This document shows positions 1 through 6,504 of a DNA stretch of 8,626 nt, piece after piece. Location of the stretch: NCBI GenBank assembly GCA_027311125.1, contig DAICZO010000489.1:1-8626 (forward strand), given 5' to 3'. The notes under the pieces were generated by a model. That model did not search any database and was not told where the DNA came from. It was given only the letters and a program-made list of their open reading frames with translations. Source of the stretch: Acidobacteriaceae bacterium. Its GTDB lineage: Bacteria; Acidobacteriota; Terriglobia; Terriglobales; Acidobacteriaceae. Each line of letters opens with the position of its first letter. The stretch's first letter is position 1. Position numbers and translations under genes: made by a program.

Positions 1-1111
1 CGTTGATCCGTTCCAACATCCGGCCTGCCAGCATCAACTCAGGATCATCCACATCCAGCAGCCCCTGCGGCTTCGTCGCAACCTCCGCAGCAGCCACCAG
101 CTCCTTCACGTCCCAGGTCTTACCCGCCGCCGCCCACGCGTCCATGCACTGCTTGATCAACCACATCCCATTCACATTCTTGTGGAAACATATCCGGTCC
201 CCTACCGCACCCAGATTCGTAAAATTCTCTTCCCTCGCTTCGGCACCATTGCGTGGCTGCTCCAGCAGCGTACCCACCAGCGACCACGTCCCTGAGCTGA
301 TATACGCCCAGTCATTGCCAACCGCAGGTATCCCCGCAATGGCCGAAGCCGTGTCGTGGCACGCTGGAGCAATCAACACCGTATCGCGAAACGCTGGCAG
401 CTCCGCCAGCTCTCCCTGCAGTCGTCCCACCTCCGTCCCCGGAGGAACGATCTTCGCCGCGCACGCCAAATCCAGTTGCACCGCGCTGAAGATCTCCCGG
501 CACCACTGCCGCTGATACAGCTCCACCAACTCCGTGTGCGTCGCATTCGTATGTTCCGCGACCCGCGCCCCACCCCAACGCGACAAAATATACTCCGGCA
601 GATTCATCCACTGCCGCCCCGAAGGCAGCCCCTGCAACGCATCCGCATGCAGCTGATACACCGTATTGATCCGCAGTAACTGAACCCCGGTCAGCTCCCG
701 CAAACGGTCCGGCCCTATCTTGCGATGCACCGACCGCTCCGCCTTGATCGTCCGCTCGTCGCGATAGCAGAACGGATCATCCAGCGCCTTCCCATCCGCA
801 TCCACCCGCACATAATCGACTGCCCAGCCGTCGACCGCGATCGAGCGAATCCCCTCCGTAGCCTCCTCCGCGCACAGCCGCAGCCCGGCTTCCAGACCGG
901 ATTCAATCATCGCCAGGTCCCACTTCAACCCACCGTCCACCATACGTGGAGCATTGGCGAAACGATGCATCAGGGTCACAACTGGCTTTCCTTCAACCCA
1001 ACGCAGCAGAGAGACCCGGCAGCTCTCCGCTCCCAGGTCCACCGCAACACTCGCCCGCGCGTCCGCAGGAATCAGCTCTTGCTTCCCCGCCTTCGCACGA
1101 GCTCGTTTCAT
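1..1111 (-). CDS. rhaB: L-rhamnulokinase, FGGY family (C-terminus cut off by window edge)
   Basis: ATP-dependent kinase converting L-rhamnulose to L-rhamnulose 1-phosphate in the cytoplasm. My translation is open for about 370 codons to the window edge, so roughly the last 110 residues of a usual ~480-residue enzyme are missing. Family marks seen: an N-terminal nucleotide-binding motif VAVDLGAESCRVSL (about residues 22-35), DGWAVDY (about 94-100), the rhamnulokinase-typical YRDERT (about 116-121), ACHDTASA (about 250-257) whose Asp is the expected catalytic base, and the phosphate-binding SSGTWSLVG (about 272-280). The start ATG overlaps the stop of the aldolase gene as ATGA (1108-1111), so the two are probably translationally coupled. 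A GAGG lies 10 nt before the ATG, inside the aldolase gene. No frameshift is seen. The function is secure at family level, and the rhamnose context supports rhamnulose over other ketoses. Confidence 0.95.
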   Translation of the reverse strand, partial: MKRARAKAGKQELIPADARASVAVDLGAESCRVSLLRWVEGKPVVTLMHRFANAPRMVDGGLKWDLAMIESGLEAGLRLCAEEATEGIRSIAVDGWAVDYVRVDADGKALDDPFCYRDERTIKAERSVHRKIGPDRLRELTGVQLLRINTVYQLHADALQGLPSGRQWMNLPEYILSRWGGARVAEHTNATHTELVELYQRQWCREIFSAVQLDLACAAKIVPPGTEVGRLQGELAELPAFRDTVLIAPACHDTASAIAGIPAVGNDWAYISSGTWSLVGTLLEQPRNGAEAREENFTNLGAVGDRICFHKNVNGMWLIKQCMDAWAAAGKTWDVKELVAAAEVATKPQGLLDVDDPELMLAGRMLERIN

Positions 1112-3324
1112 CGCAGATATGCCTCGACCAGTCCACCATCGACAGGAATCAAGTGGCCCGTCGTGCACCGGGCATTGGGCCCAGCCAGGAACAGGATCGC
1201 CTGCGCGCAGTCCTTCGGATCGATCGGCTGATGCGTCAGCGTCCGCTTCGCATAGAACAGGGCCAGCACGTTCCGCAACTCGTCATCGCTCATCTTCTCT
1301 TCAAACGGCAGACCATACTTCGTCAGAGAAGCAATCACGCGGTCCCGCGGGAACATCGTCGAGCCCTTCACCACCGTCGCCGGACTGATCCCGTTCACAC
1401 GCACCTTCGGCGCCAGCGACACCGCCAGCTCCCGCACTAGGTGGCTCAACGCCGCCTTGCTCACGTCGTACGCCTCGCTGCCGCGCTTTGCCACTACCGC
1501 ATTGGCCGAGCTCGTCAGCACCACGCTCGCGTCAATCCCCTGCGCCGCAAACACCGAAGAGGCCTCATCCGTCAGCAGATGATTCGCCGTCACATTCACT
1601 TCCAGCGTCAACGCCCACAGCGCATCGTTGATCACCCCATCCGGAGACGACGGAAACATCGCCGCCGTATTGATCAGAATATCGATTCCGCCAAACTGCC
1701 GAATCGTCGCATCCAGCGCGGCACGGATCGCCTTGCGGTCGCGAATATCAATGCTCGTCCAGCTCACCGCCTCCACGCCGCTGATCGCCTTCGTCTCCTG
1801 CGCAACGGCCTCGGCGCCCTTCACATCGCGGTCTGCAATCACCACATGTGCGCCACGCTCCGCAGCCAGCAGCGCGACCTCGCGACCAATTCCACTACCT
1901 CCGCCTACGACCAGCGCAATCCTCCGGCTCAGCTCCTTCTCCGCCGGCTGCCGGCGAATCTTCGCCTCTTCCAGCTTCCAGTACTCAATCCGAAACGCCT
2001 CGCTCGGTGGCAACGCAACGTAGTTCGCATGCACCGAGAACTGGTCCGCCGACGCAGCCGGTCCAGCCTGAGGAATCTCCTCACACTCCACCCCCGCACC
2101 CAGCGCGCCCGCACCCTGCATCACGCCAATCGCATTGATGTAGAACTCGCCCGTAATCCGCGACTCCGTCTTGTTCTTGCCAAAGCTGAACATCCCCACG
2201 CCCGGCACCAGCACCACCGTAGGACTCGCATCCCGCAACGCCGGAGAATCAGGCAGCGCGTGCTTGTTGTAATACTCCGCATACTCCGCCCGGTACGTCT
2301 CCAGCGAAGTCTCAATCAATCCCTTCAGCTCGCTCGGGTCGCCCGCCGGATCCCAATGGATGAACATCGGACGAATCTTTGTCCGGATAAAGTGGTCCGG
2401 GCAACTCGTCCCCAGGTGTGCCAGCTTCTCCGCATGCGACGAATTCACAAAATCCAAAACATGCGGCAGGTCGGAATAACTCCCAATCCAACGCTGCTTC
2501 CGCGACACCACGCCCCGCAGATGCGGAAAGATCTTCAACGCAATCTCAGCTCGGTCGTCGCGGCTCTTCACGCGTTCCCCGCCAAAATGCACATGCCCCG
2601 GCTGCGCTCCGTGCCGCTCGATAAACTGGCCAAGTTGATCGATGATCGTAATCGTATTCAGGTAGCTCTCACGCTGCGTATCGCCCCACGTACACAGTCC
2701 GTGTCCACCCAGCACCACGCCCCCGCAACCCGGCGTCTCGGCCACAATCTTGCGCAGCATCATCCCCAGCTCAAAACCCGGACGCTGCCACGGCAGCCAC
2801 GCCAGCTTGTGCCCAAACTCCTTATTGAACTCCTCCATCTTGATCTTCCCGTTCGCCGAGGCCGCCAACGCGATCCCCCAGTCCGGGTGCAGATGGTCCA
2901 CATGCGCAAACGGCAGATACCCATGCAACGGGGTATCGATCGACGCTGCCACCGGGTTGTTCCAAAACGTGCACAGTGGATAGAGATCCACCATCTCGTC
3001 TTCAAATTCCACCCCGCGATACACCTTCTCCAGCGCCAGCAGCTTCTCCATGTAAAGCGTCGCAAACCCTGCCCGCTTGATGCTCCCCAGATCGCCGCCG
3101 CTGCCCTTTACCCACAGCACCTGCTTCGCCTGGCCATCCACAGGATCAATCTGCTCCAGCTTCGAGCTCGTGTTCCCGCCGCCAAAGTTGGTAATCCGCA
3201 GATCGGAACCCAGCAGATTCGACCGGTACCGCAGCAACTCCGGTGCATCCAGCTTCGCTGCAACCGCATCATCCCAGCGGTCCTCAAGAAATTTCAGGCC
3301 CGATCCACTCGCTTTAGCTGTCAT
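1108..3324 (-). CDS. rhaD: bifunctional rhamnulose-1-phosphate aldolase / short-chain (lactaldehyde) dehydrogenase
   Basis: A 738-residue fusion enzyme. The N-terminal part (about 15-430) is a class II aldolase that splits L-rhamnulose 1-phosphate into dihydroxyacetone phosphate and L-lactaldehyde. It shows GGGNTS (48-53), VKGSGGDLGS (72-81), a His-rich HVDHLHPD (141-148) that is a likely metal-ligand region, and GGHGLCTWG (206-214). The C-terminal part (about 465-738) is a short-chain dehydrogenase with GGGSGIG (474-480), Asp498 after strand beta-2 (favouring NAD over NADP), NTAA (552-555) where NNAG is usual, Ser606, and YxxxK at Tyr619/Lys623. Known relatives of this fusion oxidise the lactaldehyde made by the aldolase half to lactate, and the lut genes nearby agree. 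The ATG at 3324 has CTGGAG ten bases upstream. The gene heads a two-gene unit with rhaB. Gene symbols vary for this fusion (rhaD, rhaE, rhaEW); the assignment itself is firm. Confidence 0.95.
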   Translation of the reverse strand: MTAKASGSGLKFLEDRWDDAVAAKLDAPELLRYRSNLLGSDLRITNFGGGNTSSKLEQIDPVDGQAKQVLWVKGSGGDLGSIKRAGFATLYMEKLLALEKVYRGVEFEDEMVDLYPLCTFWNNPVAASIDTPLHGYLPFAHVDHLHPDWGIALAASANGKIKMEEFNKEFGHKLAWLPWQRPGFELGMMLRKIVAETPGCGGVVLGGHGLCTWGDTQRESYLNTITIIDQLGQFIERHGAQPGHVHFGGERVKSRDDRAEIALKIFPHLRGVVSRKQRWIGSYSDLPHVLDFVNSSHAEKLAHLGTSCPDHFIRTKIRPMFIHWDPAGDPSELKGLIETSLETYRAEYAEYYNKHALPDSPALRDASPTVVLVPGVGMFSFGKNKTESRITGEFYINAIGVMQGAGALGAGVECEEIPQAGPAASADQFSVHANYVALPPSEAFRIEYWKLEEAKIRRQPAEKELSRRIALVVGGGSGIGREVALLAAERGAHVVIADRDVKGAEAVAQETKAISGVEAVSWTSIDIRDRKAIRAALDATIRQFGGIDILINTAAMFPSSPDGVINDALWALTLEVNVTANHLLTDEASSVFAAQGIDASVVLTSSANAVVAKRGSEAYDVSKAALSHLVRELAVSLAPKVRVNGISPATVVKGSTMFPRDRVIASLTKYGLPFEEKMSDDELRNVLALFYAKRTLTHQPIDPKDCAQAILFLAGPNARCTTGHLIPVDGGLVEAYLR

Positions 3325-3465
3325 ATCGATTACGCTCCAGAACTCATTCGTACGTTAACGCCCAACCATCATTCCACACCAAACACCAATACAGCAACTA
3401 TTTCTCAGGTGAAAAATATGCAGCCGGAATCCACTCCCGCACGCACCACCAACCCCCGCCAGTGT
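3325..3465 (-). promoter_or_regulatory. 141-bp gap before rhaD with possible operator sequences; no convincing promoter
   Basis: This AT-richer stretch separates the regulator stop from the aldolase start and should hold the control region for rhaD-rhaB if they are not co-transcribed with the regulator. On the minus strand I found no good pair of -35/-10 hexamers. Visible structure: an 8-bp perfect palindrome CGTTAACG (3353-3360) overlapping a second palindrome CGTACG (3349-3354), about 25 bp upstream of the start codon, and a tandem 7-bp repeat ACACCAA twice (3376-3389, plus-strand reading). Either could be a binding site. Neither motif was found again before the other rha genes. Confidence 0.35.
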
Positions 3466-4338
3466 CTACGTCAACGAGTCTCGAGTAACCATCTTGTGCT
3501 CCACATAGTTGTACGGTGGCACCGTCTGTCCACGCAGCAGGCTCAGCCCCAGGTGGATCAAACTCGGTCCATAGGCATTCGTCTGGTGCGAGACCGACGC
3601 AATCAGCGGCGAACGTTCCCGACGCATCTCCGCCACCGCCTCCGCAATGCAGTCCTGGCCCACAATCGCAACATGCCGCTCCCGCTTCTGCTCCCGCACC
3701 GCGTCCACCGCACCCAGCGCGCTCGAATCCGTCGCCGCTGCAATCAAAATATGCTTGTCCTTAGGATGCCGTTGCAGAAAATCCGAGATCAGTTTCTTGC
3801 TCCGTTCACGCAATCCGCGGCCATCGATCCGCACAAACAACTCCACCGGCAGGTCCGGAATCCCGTTCCGAATCCCTTCAAAGGCCCCGGTCGTACGGCT
3901 CTGCACCAGTTGTCCAGCCTCCACCAGGTCTAACCCAATCACCCAGTCCACCTTGCCGCCCCAGTTGGTATTCGCATACTTGGCTAACTCATCGCCAGCC
4001 TCGATCCCCACCCGGTAGTTATCCACGCCAAAATACGTCGCATGCGGATGTGGAATATCGATCGCGATCAGCGGTATCTTCGCTGCCGCAATCTTGTCCC
4101 CGATCATCGCCGCCACTTCATGCTCCACCTGGAATTCGATCACCACATCCACCCGGCTGCGCACAAACTCCTCTGCATTCTTCAACGCGGTCGTTGCGTC
4201 ATAGCAGTTGTCCAGCACCAGCAGGTCAACCCCCACCGCCGCCGCTGCCTCCTTCAGGCTCTCCGTCACCTCGACCGAGAACGGCATATCCGCACTCTGA
4301 CCGCCAAACCCGAACCGCATCTTCTTCGGCCGCGTCAC
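3466..4338 (-). CDS. sugar-sensing domain of a transcription regulator (periplasmic-binding-protein fold), cut from its HTH by an in-frame stop
   Basis: A 290-residue product if started at the GTG that directly follows the TAG at 4339-4341; an ATG at 4320 is the next option. It looks like a sugar-binding domain of the ribose-binding/LacI sensor type (Peripla_BP_4-like). Marks: RFGFGGQSADMPF (8-20) opening the first strand, IAIDIPHPHATYFGVDNYRVG (91-111), AATDSSALGAVDAV (201-214), VGQDC (226-230) and VPPYNYVEHKMV (273-284). There is no signal peptide, so it should act in the cytoplasm, sensing rhamnose or a derivative (inferred from neighbours). It lies in the same frame as the upstream 71-residue winged-helix reading frame, and read together they give a regulator of 362 codons including the stop. 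Alone it would lack DNA binding. No good Shine-Dalgarno precedes the GTG, so expression would depend on re-initiation or stop-codon readthrough. Confidence 0.8.
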   Translation of the reverse strand: MTRPKKMRFGFGGQSADMPFSVEVTESLKEAAAAVGVDLLVLDNCYDATTALKNAEEFVRSRVDVVIEFQVEHEVAAMIGDKIAAAKIPLIAIDIPHPHATYFGVDNYRVGIEAGDELAKYANTNWGGKVDWVIGLDLVEAGQLVQSRTTGAFEGIRNGIPDLPVELFVRIDGRGLRERSKKLISDFLQRHPKDKHILIAAATDSSALGAVDAVREQKRERHVAIVGQDCIAEAVAEMRRERSPLIASVSHQTNAYGPSLIHLGLSLLRGQTVPPYNYVEHKMVTRDSLT

Positions 4339-4341
4339 CTA
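4339..4341 (-). other. single in-frame TAG between regulator domains
   Basis: The minus strand reads GGG CTG TAC CGG TAG GTG ACG CGG: the amber codon is directly followed by GTG in the same frame. Both sides keep good coding character and recognisable domains, so only this codon interrupts the gene. It falls exactly at the junction between the winged-helix part and the sensor part. Confidence 0.85.
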
Positions 4342-4554
4342 CCGGTACAGCCCATCCGGAGACTGCGACAGATACCCGCGATGCACAAACGTCTTCAGCA
4401 CCCGGTACACCGTAGTCTTCGATATCTTCGTCTGTCGGTGAATCGCCTCCAGCGTCATCGGCTGGTTCTCCGCCTGCAATAACTCCAGAATATCCAGTGC
4501 CTTGGAGAGCACCGGTATCAAATACAACCGTTTTGTCGTCTTACGAAGTGGCAT
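4339..4554 (-). CDS. IclR-type winged-helix DNA-binding domain of the rha-locus regulator (stops at in-frame TAG)
   Basis: A 71-residue product from the ATG at 4554. The sequence PVLSKALDILELLQAE (14-29) followed by LEAIHRQTKISKTTVYRVLKTF (35-56) and HRGYLSQSPDGLYR (58-71) is the helix-turn-helix and wing pattern of IclR family regulators. The reading frame is open upstream to 4647, but I chose 4554 because the domain starts just after it and AGGGAG (4558-4563) precedes it, though only 3 nt away, which is short. An ATG at 4590 is an alternative. The frame ends at a TAG and continues in the same frame as the sugar-sensor domain. As written, it would make an isolated DNA-binding domain able to bind operators without sensing ligand. 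Neighbours suggest that the intact protein controls rhamnose use (inference). Confidence 0.75.
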   Translation of the reverse strand: MPLRKTTKRLYLIPVLSKALDILELLQAENQPMTLEAIHRQTKISKTTVYRVLKTFVHRGYLSQSPDGLYR

Positions 4555-4588
4555 AGGCTCCCTGTATGGTTCAATCGTGCAGCGCTCC

Positions 4589-4594
4589 ATTATC
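4589..4594 (-). promoter_or_regulatory. possible -10 element for the regulator gene
   Basis: The minus strand reads GATAAT here, 5 of 6 matches to TATAAT, about 35 bp before the chosen start codon. No recognisable -35 hexamer lies 16-18 bp upstream, so this is weak. The 161-bp gap 4555-4715 separates this gene from the divergent CBS gene and must hold any promoter of both. Confidence 0.25.
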
Positions 4595-4668
4595 GCGCCA
4601 TCAGCCCTGGTTTCGCTAATGAATTTAAGGCCTGCCTGAACCGCCACGCCCCATCGCCAACTCCGGCA

Positions 4669-4697
4669 TTGACGGTTGCACCTCCCATAGGTAGCAT
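4669..4697 (+). promoter_or_regulatory. sigma-70-like promoter for the CBS-domain gene
   Basis: TTGACG (4669-4674, 5 of 6 to consensus) and TAGCAT (4692-4697, 4 of 6) are separated by exactly 17 bp. Transcription would start near 4704, giving a very short leader of about 12 nt that still includes the GAGG (4707-4710) before the ATG at 4716. It is the clearest promoter in the window. Confidence 0.5.
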
Positions 4698-4715
4698 TCG
4701 AGGCCCGAGGTACCT

Positions 4716-5177
4716 ATGAGCGAACTCACCACCACAATCTCCGCCACCCTCAAGCACAAAAACCAGCAGGTATGGTCAGTCCCGCCCCACGCCTCCGTCT
4801 TCGAAGCCATTCAGATGATGGCCGACAAGCAAGTCGGAGCCCTCCTCGTCATCGACCCCATCAACCAGCCCGGCAAGCCCCTCGGCATCATCTCCGAGCG
4901 AGACTACGCCCGAAAGGTCATCCTCCAGGGTCGTTCCTCCAAAGAAACCACCGTCGCCGAAATCATGAGCAGCCCCGTCATCTCAGTCACCCCGCTCCAC
5001 ACCGTAGGAGACTGCATGCGCATCATCACCGACAACCGCATCCGCCATCTCCCCGTCATGCACAACGACACCGTCGTAGGCGTCATCTCCATCGGAGACC
5101 TCGTCAACGCCGTCATCTCCGAGCAAAGCGAAACCATCCGCCACCTGCAGGCATACATCTCCGGCGTCGCAACCTAA
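4716..5177 (+). CDS. stand-alone two-CBS-domain protein
   Basis: A 153-residue cytoplasmic protein made almost entirely of a CBS pair (Bateman module). CBS1 covers about 17-68, ending GIISERDYARKVIL (57-70); CBS2 covers about 85-137, with NRIRHLPVMHND (107-118) and GVISIGDLVNAVI (122-134). No catalytic, membrane or DNA-binding domain is attached. Such modules usually bind adenosine nucleotides and regulate a partner; the partner here is not evident. GAGG sits 5 nt before the ATG and settles the start. It is the only plus-strand gene, divergent from the regulator and tail to tail with rhaI (25 bp between stops), so it probably has no direct part in the rhamnose pathway. Its wobble positions are mostly C, whereas the minus-strand genes favour G; this follows the strand rather than suggesting foreign origin. 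Confidence 0.92.
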   Translation: MSELTTTISATLKHKNQQVWSVPPHASVFEAIQMMADKQVGALLVIDPINQPGKPLGIISERDYARKVILQGRSSKETTVAEIMSSPVISVTPLHTVGDCMRIITDNRIRHLPVMHNDTVVGVISIGDLVNAVISEQSETIRHLQAYISGVAT

Positions 5178-5202
5178 GCCGCCTCAAGCCCCCGAAAACC
5201 CC

Positions 5203-6405
5203 TCAGGCGTACGAGGAAACACTGGCTGCGTTCTTCGCCGAGCGCTCTGCCGTAATCTTCTCCACATACCCACCTTCTGCCAATGCCTTCAGCGGCTCCG
5301 CCGGCAGTCCGCGTGCCAGGCGCCACTCCTTCACCATCGGTCGAACGTCCGTCCAGAACGCACTCCGGAAGCACTCCTCTGCCTCCACCAACCGGCACTC
5401 CTGCTGCAACTGCGCCAGCTTCGCCCGATCCACCAGCGCTGCCTTCGCATACAACTCCTGTGCCGTCACCACCGTCTGCACCATCGCCTCCACCTTACCC
5501 TTCAGGTTGTGGCTCTGGTCGATCATGAACGCAACATTGGCTCGTTCCGTCACACTCGCACTCAAAATCTCATGGAAGATCCGGAACACCTGGTAAGGAT
5601 CAATCGACCCCAGCGTCAGATCATCATCCGCATACTTCCGGTCGTTGAAGTGGAATCCACCCAGCGCATCCAGGTGCAGCAGCCAGGCCACAATCTGCTC
5701 AATATTCGTCCCCTGGTAGTGGTGCCCCGTATCCACCAGCACCTTCGCCTTCGGCCCGCAACGCCGAGCCAGCTCCAGCGCCATCCCCCAGTCCGCAATG
5801 TCCGTGTGATAAAAAGCTGGCTCAAACGGCTTGTACTCAATCAGCATCCGCTGGTCATCCCCCAGCGCATCGTGCGTCGACTTCAGCACCGCCTCCATCC
5901 ACTCAATCCGCCGCCGAACACTCTGCGTCCCCGGATAATTCGACCCATCCGCAATCCACAACGAAACATCCTTCGATCCCAACTCCCGCCCGATCTCCAC
6001 CGAATCCAGCAGGTGCGCCAACGCATTCCCGCGTATCTCCGCGCTGGGGTTCGCAATCGAACCGTACTTGTACTCCAGGTCCTGAAACAGATTCGGATTA
6101 ATCGATCCCGCCGACACGCCAAACCGCTGCTCCAGACGCTTGATCTCCGGCACATCCGCCTTGCCATTCGGCAGATCCCACAGCACATGTAGCGCCACCG
6201 TCGGACTCGCTCCCGTCAACGCATTCACCTGCGCCGCATCGGCAAACTTCTCCTCGAGCGTCGTCGCCGCGCCCCCCTGAATAAACTTCCCGAATCGTGT
6301 GCCGGTATTCGCAAATCCCCACGATGGCAACTCGATCCGGAATCCATCCAGAGCAGCGAGTACCTGCTCCACATCACGCCCATCAGTGCTCAAGGAATCA
6401 GCCAT
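5203..6405 (-). CDS. rhaI: L-rhamnose isomerase (RhaI type)
   Basis: A 400-residue TIM-barrel metal-dependent isomerase, first step of the pathway: L-rhamnose to L-rhamnulose. It resembles the RhaI group (Pseudomonas stutzeri and Gram-positive-type catabolic isomerases) more than enteric RhaA. Likely metal and catalytic residues are in the expected order: Glu190 (IEYKPFEPAFYHTD), Asp225 and His228 (VLVDTGHHYQGTN), His252 (GGFHFNDRKY), Asp260 and Asp262 (YADDDL), and Asp296 (MIDQSH). These were placed by recalling the family pattern, not by alignment. The start is fixed because an in-frame TGA lies about 30 bases upstream with no other start codon between, yet no good Shine-Dalgarno precedes it; only GAGAGA about 20 nt away is seen. 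It follows lutC after 99 bp and converges with the CBS gene. Related xylose-isomerase-like sugar isomerases are the alternative, but the rha context makes rhamnose very likely. Confidence 0.93.
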   Translation of the reverse strand: MADSLSTDGRDVEQVLAALDGFRIELPSWGFANTGTRFGKFIQGGAATTLEEKFADAAQVNALTGASPTVALHVLWDLPNGKADVPEIKRLEQRFGVSAGSINPNLFQDLEYKYGSIANPSAEIRGNALAHLLDSVEIGRELGSKDVSLWIADGSNYPGTQSVRRRIEWMEAVLKSTHDALGDDQRMLIEYKPFEPAFYHTDIADWGMALELARRCGPKAKVLVDTGHHYQGTNIEQIVAWLLHLDALGGFHFNDRKYADDDLTLGSIDPYQVFRIFHEILSASVTERANVAFMIDQSHNLKGKVEAMVQTVVTAQELYAKAALVDRAKLAQLQQECRLVEAEECFRSAFWTDVRPMVKEWRLARGLPAEPLKALAEGGYVEKITAERSAKNAASVSSYA

Positions 6406-6504
6406 CGTTCTGTACCCAGTTTCTCTCTCGGAAAATCAGTCTCTATTGAAACAATCAAAAGAGTGCACCATAGCATCCTCTCTTGTCAAAAAAAAATCGC
6501 AGCC
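6406..6504 (-). promoter_or_regulatory. 99-bp lutC-rhaI gap with TTGACA, T-tract and a palindrome
   Basis: Reading the minus strand, lutC's TAG is followed by a run of nine T (6488-6496), then a perfect TTGACA (6484-6489), but no acceptable -10 lies 16-18 bp on; TATGGT follows after only 11 bp. An 11-bp palindrome ATTGAAACAAT (6445-6455) lies about 40 bp before the rhaI start and could be an operator. The T-run has no GC-rich hairpin before it, so I do not call a terminator. rhaI may have its own promoter here or be read through from the lut genes. Confidence 0.35.

Noticed and set aside
1441..3933. 830-codon open frame on the plus strand, antisense to the aldolase, the gap and the regulator
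   Set aside because: Its translation is dominated by Arg, His, Gln, Pro and Leu with no domain pattern, and it runs across an intergenic gap. Such long antisense frames arise from G-ending codon bias on the opposite strand of GC-rich genes.
4555..4647. Upstream extension of the winged-helix frame to 4647
   Set aside because: The extra 31 residues show no family similarity and would run through the likely promoter region; the ATG at 4554 has a nearby AGGGAG and lies just before the conserved domain.
5178..5209. Possible bidirectional terminator between the CBS gene and rhaI
   Set aside because: Only CGCCT (5180-5184) and AGGCG (5205-5209) pair, giving a 5-bp stem with a 20-nt loop that enters the rhaI coding end, with no T-run on either side.
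4772..5596. 274-codon plus-strand frame overlapping the CBS gene and the end of rhaI
   Set aside because: Out-of-frame shadow of the CBS gene, extremely rich in Arg, His and Pro, and it contains no recognisable domain; the CBS frame is clearly the real one.
6488..6496. Nine-T run after lutC as an intrinsic terminator
   Set aside because: No GC-rich inverted repeat precedes the T-run on the minus strand, so the hairpin part of a terminator is missing.
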